The notes below the pieces were generated by a model. That model worked only from the letters and a program-made list of their open reading frames with translations, did no database searches and was not told the DNA's origin. The position numbers were made by a program, and so were the translations under genes. DNA of 46,586 nt from Nocardia sp. BSTN01 (GTDB taxonomy: Bacteria > Actinomycetota > Actinomycetes > Mycobacteriales > Mycobacteriaceae). Positions 40,904 through 46,586 of this stretch are shown piece by piece; position 1 is the first letter of the stretch, and every line of letters begins with the position of its first letter. The stretch spans positions 1 to 46,586 of the forward strand of contig NZ_JADKYP010000051.1 in assembly GCF_015354405.1 (NCBI RefSeq), in the 5' to 3' direction.

Positions 40904-40940
40904 ACAATAGTGTGGGACGAGATTGTTTGTTGCTGACAAT
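40904..40940. promoter_or_regulatory. Three ACAAT/ATTGT half-sites in the PucR-Gre promoter
   Basis: ACAAT at 40904-40908, ATTGT at 40922-40926 and ACAAT at 40936-40940, in alternating orientation with gaps of 13 and 9 bp. On the minus strand TATTGT (40909-40904) could serve as -10 for pucR. The repeated half-sites suggest a multi-dimer regulator site. Confidence 0.4.
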
Positions 40941-41043
40941 GTAGCGGGTGTGCCGGCGGGTCACTCTGGAGGTGGACCCTCGGTGCGGCGGATGTGGTGT
41001 CGTCCGGGGGCCGGTGTTGTCGGCAGTGGACGAAGAGAATGAG

Positions 41044-41490
41044 ATGACGGGAACCGAAAGCGTCTGGTTGACGCAGGACGCGTACGAGCGGCTGCGGCGG
41101 GAATTGCTGGAGTTGCGGGCGGCGCAACACGGCCCCGGCGACGAGGACGGGCAGTCCGCGGCCGGGCGGCGGCTGCGCCGGCTGGAGTTGGAGGAGTTGC
41201 TGGATCGTGCCGTGGTCGGGCAGGCGCCCGCCGACGACGGCATCGCCGAACCCGGGATGGTGCTGACCGTCCGGTTCGACGACGAGCAGACCGAAACGTT
41301 CCTGCTGGGCCGGCGCGACGGCGCCGACACCGAGGAACTCGAGGTGTACTCGCCCGAGTCGCCGCTGGGCAGCGCGCTCACCGGCGCCCGGCCCGGGCAG
41401 GTGTGCTCGTACCGGATTCCCAGCGGGGCGTCGGTGAACGTGACATTGCTCGAGGCGGTCCCCTACGGCATGCACCTGCGACGGCGTTGA
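41044..41490 (+). CDS. GreA/GreB family transcription factor (Gfh-like)
   Basis: 148 residues. The N-terminal coiled coil (about 8-60, AYERLRRELLELRAAQ and RLRRLELEELLDRA) is shorter than in GreA. The C-terminal FKBP-like domain reads GMVLTVRFDDEQTETFLLG and ESPLGSALTGARPGQVCSYR, the conserved Gre C-domain signature. Acidic tip residues needed for RNA cleavage are not clearly placed, although GDEDG lies in the tip region. Mycobacteria have a comparable factor (Rv3788) that enters the polymerase secondary channel without stimulating cleavage, and this may be its counterpart. The ATG at 41044 was chosen as the residues before it do not fit the family. Confidence 0.8.
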   Translation: MTGTESVWLTQDAYERLRRELLELRAAQHGPGDEDGQSAAGRRLRRLELEELLDRAVVGQAPADDGIAEPGMVLTVRFDDEQTETFLLGRRDGADTEELEVYSPESPLGSALTGARPGQVCSYRIPSGASVNVTLLEAVPYGMHLRRR

Positions 41491-41535
41491 TCGCGGTCGG
41501 CCGCGGCGGACTCGGCCGGAAAGTGAGGTCGTGAG

Positions 41536-41787
41536 ATGGATTGGCCACATCTGCTCAGGTTCGTCGGTGTCACCGTCGCCTTCTCGGCGCTGGTGCTGCT
41601 GATCCTGGTGCCGCGGAAGGTGACACGCCGATTGTGCTCGCACTGCGGGCACTCCAATATCGTGCACGACCCGGTATCGGGCCGTTGCCGCAGCGCCGTG
41701 GACGCCGGAGTTCTGGTCTCGCGCGAGCGCGGCGCCGGGCTGCCGACGCATCGCTGCCGATGCCAGGACTATCGCGGCGAAGGGTGA
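41536..41787 (+). CDS. Small membrane protein with zinc-ribbon-like Cys motifs
   Basis: 83 residues. One membrane helix near the N-terminus (FVGVTVAFSALVLLILV), then a cytosolic or external part with CSHCGHSNIVHD, SGRC and HRCRC. Five Cys and several His could hold one zinc ion. I do not recognise the family. It lies 45 bp after the Gre-like gene on the same strand and its stop is 6 bp from the stop of a convergent small gene. Confidence 0.6.
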   Translation: MDWPHLLRFVGVTVAFSALVLLILVPRKVTRRLCSHCGHSNIVHDPVSGRCRSAVDAGVLVSRERGAGLPTHRCRCQDYRGEG

Positions 41788-41793
41788 CCGGGC

Positions 41794-42033
41794 TCAGGAG
41801 TGCGTGCCCGGTTGCCGGCGTCCGGCGAGGAAGTAGGTGATCGGCACCGCGCCCGCCGAGTTGAGCAGCGTCACCGCGGTCGCCCACCGCAGTTTCGACC
41901 CTCGGATCTCGGCGGCCGGCCGGCGCGCGATATCGATGAGCGCCGCCAGTTTCAGGATCCCTTCCACCACGGTCGCGGCCACGATCAGTCGTCGCGTCCG
42001 CTCGTCCAGCTCGCTCCACCGTTTCCTCGCCAC
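41794..42033 (-). CDS. Small two-helix membrane protein (PLDc_N/DUF5652-like)
   Basis: 79 residues from a GTG at 42033, about 7 nt after a GGAGAGG site; a GTG at 42039 is the alternative. Helix 1 is LIVAATVVEGILKLAALI. The linker RRPAAEIRGSKLRWA and helix 2 VTLLNSAGAVPITYFLAGRR follow. The pattern G-S-K-x-x-W-A ... N-S-x-G-x-x-P-x-x-Y-F is typical of the small PLDc_N-like membrane proteins common in actinobacteria and Gram-positives. Function is unknown. Confidence 0.7.
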   Translation of the reverse strand: MARKRWSELDERTRRLIVAATVVEGILKLAALIDIARRPAAEIRGSKLRWATAVTLLNSAGAVPITYFLAGRRQPGTHS

Positions 42034-42271
42034 GAGCACCCCTCTCCGATCCGCCGCGTATCGATCACCTCATGGTGCACCGCGGGCGCTTGCGGATCCA
42101 GGGTCGAAGGGCCTCGCGTTTCGCGGCGGACGGGTAGGGTCGGTTCGGCGGCCCGGGCCGCGTCATCGGCTCGGCTCCCCCGTAGCTCGTTCACTGAATA
42201 TCGAACCGTGACAAGCGGTTTCGTCCGACACGGATCGCGGGATCCGCGCCGGTGCGGCGAAAGGTGAAACG

Positions 42272-43141
42272 ATGTGCCGATTGTTCGGGCTCAGCGCGGC
42301 ACCACAGCGGGTGCACGCGACGTTCTGGTTGCTGGAGGCCTCCGACAGCCTGGCCCGCCAGAGTCGCCGCGAACCCGACGGCACCGGACTGGGCACCTTC
42401 GAGGCCGACGGCGAACCGCTGGTGCGCAAGCAGCCCATCGCCGCCTACGAAGACGAGCAGTTCGTGCGCGAGGCCATGGAATGCGAGTCGGCGACCTTCC
42501 TTGCCCACGTGCGCTACGCCTCCACCGGGGCGACGGTCGCGGCCAACACCCACCCGTTCGAGCAACACGGGCGGCTGTTCGCCCACAATGGCGTCGTCGG
42601 CGGCCTGCCGGAACTGGACCGCGCCCTGGGTGACTATCGCGATCTGGTCGCCGGGCAAACCGATTCCGAGCGGGTCTTCGCGCTCATCACCCGCCGCATC
42701 GATGAACACGACGGCGATGTCGTCGCCGGAATCAGCGCCGCGGTCGGGTGGATCGCGGACAACCTGCCGGTGTTCGCACTGAACTTCGTACTCACCACCG
42801 CACAGGATCTGTGGGCGCTGCGCTACCCCGGCACCCACGACCTGTTCGTCCTCGAACGAGCCGCGGGCGGACCCGGCGGCGGCAAACATCTCGACCACGC
42901 CGGCACCGGGCCCCTTCGCGCCCACTCGCCCGCGCTCGCCGACCATCCGGCCGTGGTCATCGCCACCGAACGCATGGACAGCGATCCCGGCTGGCGTGAT
43001 CTGCCGGTGGGCCGGTTGCTGCACGTGGGCCCCGATCTGGTGACCACCCGGCACACCGTCGTCGACCGCGCGCCGCGGCACCGGCTCACCCTCGCCGATC
43101 TAGGCGAGCATGCCGCGGCCTCGCAGCGAGCCACCATCTGA
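42272..43141 (+). CDS. Class II glutamine amidotransferase (YafJ/EgtC-like)
   Basis: 289 residues. After removal of Met the N-terminal Cys (MCRLFGLSA) is the Ntn-type nucleophile. Conserved features follow: DGTGLGTFE, LAHVRYASTG, NTHPFEQHGRLFAHNGVVGG, and near the end VVIATERMDSDPGWRDLP. It therefore hydrolyses a gamma-glutamyl amide bond, releasing ammonia or cutting a gamma-glutamyl intermediate as EgtC does. No ergothioneine genes (egtA, B, D, E) lie in the window, so a YafJ-type orphan of unknown substrate is the safer call. AAAGGTGA lies upstream of the ATG. Confidence 0.88.
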   Translation: MCRLFGLSAAPQRVHATFWLLEASDSLARQSRREPDGTGLGTFEADGEPLVRKQPIAAYEDEQFVREAMECESATFLAHVRYASTGATVAANTHPFEQHGRLFAHNGVVGGLPELDRALGDYRDLVAGQTDSERVFALITRRIDEHDGDVVAGISAAVGWIADNLPVFALNFVLTTAQDLWALRYPGTHDLFVLERAAGGPGGGKHLDHAGTGPLRAHSPALADHPAVVIATERMDSDPGWRDLPVGRLLHVGPDLVTTRHTVVDRAPRHRLTLADLGEHAAASQRATI

Positions 43142-43151
43142 GACAAACGTC

Positions 43152-43165
43152 TGTAACAGGTTCTA
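43152..43165. promoter_or_regulatory. KstR-type operator
   Basis: TGTAACAGGTTCTA fits the KstR consensus TnnAACnnGTTnnA at all eight fixed positions. It lies 10 bp upstream of the TACTGT -10 element of the thiolase-like gene. KstR is the TetR-type repressor of sterol catabolism genes in mycobacteria, rhodococci and nocardiae. Confidence 0.65.
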
Positions 43166-43175
43166 TTTCCCGTGT

Positions 43176-43236
43176 TACTGTCACTCCCATGAGACGGGGA
43201 GCCGGCACGACCGCACGCAGTGGCGGGGTCCGCTGA
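43176..43236 (+). CDS. Leaderless 15-codon leader ORF
   Basis: TACTGT at 43176-43181 ends 7 nt before an ATG at 43189, predicting a leaderless message. The ORF encodes MRRGAGTTARSGGVR and ends in a TGA at 43234-43236. The last A of the stop is the first base of the thiolase ATG. The main gene has only a weak ribosome binding site, so it may depend on this small ORF for translation. The feature here runs from the -10 element to the stop; the ORF itself is 43189-43236. Confidence 0.35.
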
Positions 43237-44756
43237 TGGTCGATTCGCGTACGCCGGTCGTCGTGGGCGTCGGACAGGCCATCGATCGCATCGACAGTTC
43301 CGAATACCGGCAGATGTCGTCGGTCGACCTCGCCGCCGCGGCCGCCCGCGCCGCCCTCGAGGACACCGAGGTCCGCTACTCCGACGCCGCCGCGAGCGTC
43401 GAACTCATCGCCGGGGTGCGCCAATTCGAAATCTCGGCGCCGGTGCGCGCCCCGCTCGGCCGCTCCGACAACTACCCGCGCTCGGTGGCGCGGCGACTGG
43501 GCATCGACCCCGCCCGCGCCGTGCTCGAGGTGGTCGGCGGGCAGGGCCCGCAACATCTGCTCACCGAATTCGCCGCCGGCATCGCCGCCGGGCGACTGGA
43601 ATCGGTGCTGATCACCGGATCGGACGCGATCTCGACCGAGCGCTACTACGCCGGACGAGACGATCGGCCCGACTTCACCGAAACCGCCCCCGGTCAGCTC
43701 GAGGACCGCGGCTTCGGATACGAATCGTTCGTCGACGACAACCTCGTCGCCCATGCCGTCATGGGCGCACCCACCCAATACGGTCTGCTGGAGAACGCCC
43801 GCCGCGCGCGGGTGGGCACGACACCGCAGCAGTATCGCCTGCAGATGGGAAAACTGCTGGCGCCGTTCACCTCCGTGGCCGCGAAGAACCCGCTCGCCGC
43901 CGCGCCGGTCGAACGCAGCGCCGAGGAACTGGCGGCCGTCACCGACGCGAACCGGATGATCTGCGACCCGTATCCGCGCCTGATGGTGGCCCGCGATCTG
44001 GTCAACCTCGGCGCCGCGGCCGTGGTGATGTCGCTGGGCAGAGCCCGCGAACTCGGCGTCCCCGACGACAAACTGGTGTATCTGCGTGGTCACGCCGACC
44101 TCGAGGAACAGCCACTGCTCGCCCGCCCGGACCTCGGCGCCGCACCCACCGCGTGGACGGCGGCGCGAGAAGCGTTGCGGGTGGCCGGAATCGGGCTCGA
44201 CGACCTGACCACCTTCGATCTCTACAGCTGCTTCCCCGTCGCGGTGTTCAACTTCTGCGACGGCACCGGACTGGCCACCGACGACCCGCGCGGGCTCACC
44301 GTGACCGGTGGGTTGCCGTTCTTCGGCGGCCCCGGCAACAACTACTCGATGCACGCGATCGCCGAGACCGTGGCCCGGATGCGCGAGCAGCCGGGCACTT
44401 TCGGCCTGGTGGGCGCCAACGGCGGCATCATGAGCAAATATTCGGTCGGGGTGTATTCGACCGCGCCGGCGCCCTGGGCGCCTGACCGCAGCGCACAGTT
44501 ACAGCGGGCCGTGGCGGTGGCCCCGCGGGTGCCCAGCCGGGCGCGCGCCGATGGGCCGGCGCGGATCGAAACCTACACCGTGCGTCATGCGTTCGAGCCG
44601 CGCACCGGACTGGTCGTCGGGCGCCTGCACGCCGACGACAGCCGGTTCCTGGCGTTGATGGCGCCGGAAAGCCTTGCCGCGGTGGACGATCCGATCGGCC
44701 GCGACATCCTCGTCACGTCGAGCGAGAAGGGCAACACCGCGGTCATGGTGCCGTGA
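43236..44756 (+). CDS. Thiolase-like acetyl-CoA acetyltransferase family protein
   Basis: 506 residues from the ATG at 43236 (TPVVVGVGQAIDRID is the usual opening). Thiolase fold: ESVLITGSDAISTER in the first half, then FDLYSCFPVAVFNFCDGTGL and GGLPFFGGPGNNYSMHAIAE in the second. The nucleophilic Cys of classical thiolases is not seen in VVGGQGPQHLL, whereas Cys and His in the second half are kept. This matches the SCP2-thiolase-like group common in mycolic-acid bacteria, whose members may cleave or bind branched acyl-CoA. A C-terminal extension (about 410-506) has the OB-fold look of that group. The KstR-type site upstream suggests a role in sterol or lipid catabolism. It is followed after 30 nt by the DUF3556 gene. 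Confidence 0.85.
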   Translation: MVDSRTPVVVGVGQAIDRIDSSEYRQMSSVDLAAAAARAALEDTEVRYSDAAASVELIAGVRQFEISAPVRAPLGRSDNYPRSVARRLGIDPARAVLEVVGGQGPQHLLTEFAAGIAAGRLESVLITGSDAISTERYYAGRDDRPDFTETAPGQLEDRGFGYESFVDDNLVAHAVMGAPTQYGLLENARRARVGTTPQQYRLQMGKLLAPFTSVAAKNPLAAAPVERSAEELAAVTDANRMICDPYPRLMVARDLVNLGAAAVVMSLGRARELGVPDDKLVYLRGHADLEEQPLLARPDLGAAPTAWTAAREALRVAGIGLDDLTTFDLYSCFPVAVFNFCDGTGLATDDPRGLTVTGGLPFFGGPGNNYSMHAIAETVARMREQPGTFGLVGANGGIMSKYSVGVYSTAPAPWAPDRSAQLQRAVAVAPRVPSRARADGPARIETYTVRHAFEPRTGLVVGRLHADDSRFLALMAPESLAAVDDPIGRDILVTSSEKGNTAVMVP

Positions 44757-44786
44757 CCGGCCGCGGATGCGGGAACGGAGAGATTG

Positions 44787-46544
44787 ATGGGGTTCGTTCA
44801 GCCGGAACTGCCGGTCGTCGATCAGCAGCAGTGGCAGGGCAGCGACCGCAGTGAGCGCATCCGGCTCATGGCGCGGCACTGGGCCGAGGTCGGCTTCGGC
44901 ACACCGGTGGTGCTGCACCTGTTCTACGTGGTCAAGATCTGCCTCTACATCCTCGGCGGCTGGCTGTTCGCGCTGAGCACCAGCGGCATCGACGGATTCA
45001 CCGATGTCGGCAGCTGGTGGTCGGAACCGATCGTGTTCGAAAAGGTCGTGCTCTACACGATGCTGTTCGAAGTGATCGGGCTCGGCTGCGGATTCGGCCC
45101 GCTCAACAACCGCTACTTCCCGCCGATGGGATCGATCCTGTACTGGCTGCGGCCCGGCACGATCCGGCTCCCACCGTGGCCGCGCGTCGTCCCGCTCACC
45201 CGCGGCACCGCCCGCACCCCGGTCGACGCCGCACTCTACGCGCTGCTGCTGGCGGTACTGCTGTGGGCGCTGCTGTCCGACGGCACCGGCCCCATCCCCG
45301 CATTCGACACCACCGTCGGTCTGTTGCCTGCCTGGCACGTCGGCCTCGTCGTGGCCGTGCTGGCGGTGCTGGGACTGCGCGACAAGGTGATCTTCCTGGC
45401 CGCGCGCGGCGAGGTGTACGGCTCGCTCGCGGTGGCGTTCCTGTTCGGCGGCGCCGACGCGATCCTCGCCGCGAAACTCGTCTTCGTCGTCATCTGGATG
45501 GGTGCGGCGACCTCGAAACTGAACCGGCACTTCCCGTTCGTGGTCTCGACCATGATGTCCAACAGTCCGATCGTGCGGCCGCGATGGTTGAAGCGGCGCT
45601 TCTTCGCCGACTTCCCCGACGACCTGCGCCCGGGACGGCTGTCACGGTTGGTCGCCCACAGCGGCACCGCGGTGGAGATGTGCGCGCCGATCGTGCTGTT
45701 CTTCTCCCACGGCGGCCCGCCCACCGCGGTGGCCGCGGTGATCCTGCTGTGCTTCCACCTGGTGATCCTCACCGCCATCCCGATGGGCGTGCCGCTCGAG
45801 TGGAATGTGTTCATGATGTTCGGTCTCGGAGTGCTGTTCGTCGCCCACGCCGATATCGGCTTCGCCGACGCGCAACACCCATGGCTGCCCGTCCTGCTGT
45901 TCGCGGTACTCGTCGCGATCGTGATCACCGGCAACCTGGTGCCCTCGCGGATCTCGTTCCTGCCCGGCATGCGCTACTACGCCGGCAACTGGGACACCAC
46001 GGTGTGGTGCGTCAAACCCTCGGCGGCGCAGAAGATCGACCGCAACGTCGTCGCGATCGCGAGCATGCCGCAGGCACAGATGGAGCGCTACTACGGCAAG
46101 GACCGAGCCCAGATCCCGCTGTATCTCGGCTATGCCTTCCGCGCCATGAACACCCACGGCCGCGCCCTGTTCACCCTCGTGCACCGCGCCATGCCCGCCG
46201 GCCGCGAAGACGAATACACCATCACCGACGGCGAACGCATCTGCAGCACCGCCATCGGCTGGAACTTCGGCGACGGGCACATGCACAACGAACAACTCAT
46301 CGCCGCCCTGCAACAGCGCTGCCACTTCGAACCCGGCGAAGTCCGGATCGTCCTGCTCGACGCCCAGCCCATCCACACCCAGGTGCAGGGCTACCGCCTC
46401 GTCGACGCCGCCACCGGCGAATTCGAAAGGGGCACAGTGCGAGTCGCCGACATGGTGGAAAGCCAGCCGTGGGCCGACAACCTGCCCGTCCACGTCACCA
46501 GCACCGCGGGCCCGGCCGTCACGGATTCGCATCCAGCTCCCTGA
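44787..46544 (+). CDS. DUF3556-type polytopic membrane protein
   Basis: 585 residues from the ATG at 44787, with GGAGAG upstream. Eight or more membrane helices lie between about residues 40 and 395 (e.g. VLHLFYVVKICLYILGGWLF, ALYALLLAVLLWALLS, VVAVLAVLGLR, AVAAVILLCFHLVILTAIP, LFAVLVAIVITGNLV). The loop WMGAATSKLNRHFPFVVSTM recalls the vitamin-K carboxylase/HTTM-like fold. A soluble C-terminal domain of about 190 residues follows (NWDTTVWCVKPSA, ICSTAIGWNFGDGHMHNE). The family is restricted largely to mycolic-acid actinobacteria and has no known function. It is probably in one operon with the thiolase-like gene and so under the same KstR-type site. Confidence 0.8.
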   Translation: MGFVQPELPVVDQQQWQGSDRSERIRLMARHWAEVGFGTPVVLHLFYVVKICLYILGGWLFALSTSGIDGFTDVGSWWSEPIVFEKVVLYTMLFEVIGLGCGFGPLNNRYFPPMGSILYWLRPGTIRLPPWPRVVPLTRGTARTPVDAALYALLLAVLLWALLSDGTGPIPAFDTTVGLLPAWHVGLVVAVLAVLGLRDKVIFLAARGEVYGSLAVAFLFGGADAILAAKLVFVVIWMGAATSKLNRHFPFVVSTMMSNSPIVRPRWLKRRFFADFPDDLRPGRLSRLVAHSGTAVEMCAPIVLFFSHGGPPTAVAAVILLCFHLVILTAIPMGVPLEWNVFMMFGLGVLFVAHADIGFADAQHPWLPVLLFAVLVAIVITGNLVPSRISFLPGMRYYAGNWDTTVWCVKPSAAQKIDRNVVAIASMPQAQMERYYGKDRAQIPLYLGYAFRAMNTHGRALFTLVHRAMPAGREDEYTITDGERICSTAIGWNFGDGHMHNEQLIAALQQRCHFEPGEVRIVLLDAQPIHTQVQGYRLVDAATGEFERGTVRVADMVESQPWADNLPVHVTSTAGPAVTDSHPAP

Positions 46545-46586
46545 CGACATTCTCGGCGCCGGGTCGATCGGCATCAGAACGTCGGA

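Overview
The window is very GC-rich, densely coded DNA with many GTG starts and several likely leaderless promoters. It holds a furA-katG pair whose KatG residue numbering coincides with the mycobacterial enzyme, a KstR-type operator, a DUF3556-type membrane protein and PucR, MarR and TetR regulators. Together these point to a mycolic-acid actinobacterium (Mycobacteriales), most likely Nocardia or a close relative. This is inferred from gene content only; no database search was possible.

Layout. 0-1.75 kb: two MutS-related ATPase genes on the minus strand with an ATGA overlap, the second cut by the window edge. 1.9-4.4 kb: a MarR regulator, an isochorismatase-like hydrolase without the usual Cys, and an MFS drug exporter on the plus strand. 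4.4-5.75 kb: an ArsR regulator coupled to a two-domain SRPBCC protein. 5.8-9.85 kb: a TerC membrane protein, then katG and furA, with a strong terminator after katG. 9.85-10.72 kb: a mostly non-coding region with AT-rich islands. 10.72-28.94 kb: one 6,071-residue non-ribosomal peptide synthetase, the main object here. It reads C-A-PCP-E / C-A-PCP / C-A-PCP / C-A-PCP / C-A-PCP-TE and should make a pentapeptide-derived product. 29.4-29.8 kb: a 5'-truncated GMC (cholesterol-oxidase-like) remnant. 29.8-31.9 kb: a MarR-DrrA-DrrB-like export operon on the minus strand. 32-36.9 kb: a DJ-1/PfpI protein with a UBP-type zinc finger protein, a cupin divergent from a TetR regulator, then a P450 and an aminoglycoside-phosphotransferase-like protein. 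36.9-39.3 kb: a truncated alpha/beta hydrolase, a membrane GGDEF protein with a structured leader and a His-rich small protein, and a methyltransferase with an internal deletion. 39.3-46.5 kb: a PucR regulator, a Gre-like factor, two small membrane proteins, a class II glutamine amidotransferase, and a thiolase-like/DUF3556 operon behind a KstR-type site.

The synthetase has an exporter operon close by but no MbtH, phosphopantetheinyl transferase, starter-unit or tailoring gene that can be tied to it. Module 2 has a carrier protein and a downstream condensation domain of the kind that flank an epimerase, yet no epimerase. Three degraded genes between 29.4 and 39.3 kb mark that stretch as decaying accessory DNA. 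The right end looks like sterol/lipid catabolism. The most unusual regulatory features are the leader of the GGDEF gene (two mutually exclusive stems, one covering the ribosome binding site), a hairpin over the P450 ribosome binding site, and a leaderless 15-codon ORF that overlaps the thiolase start.
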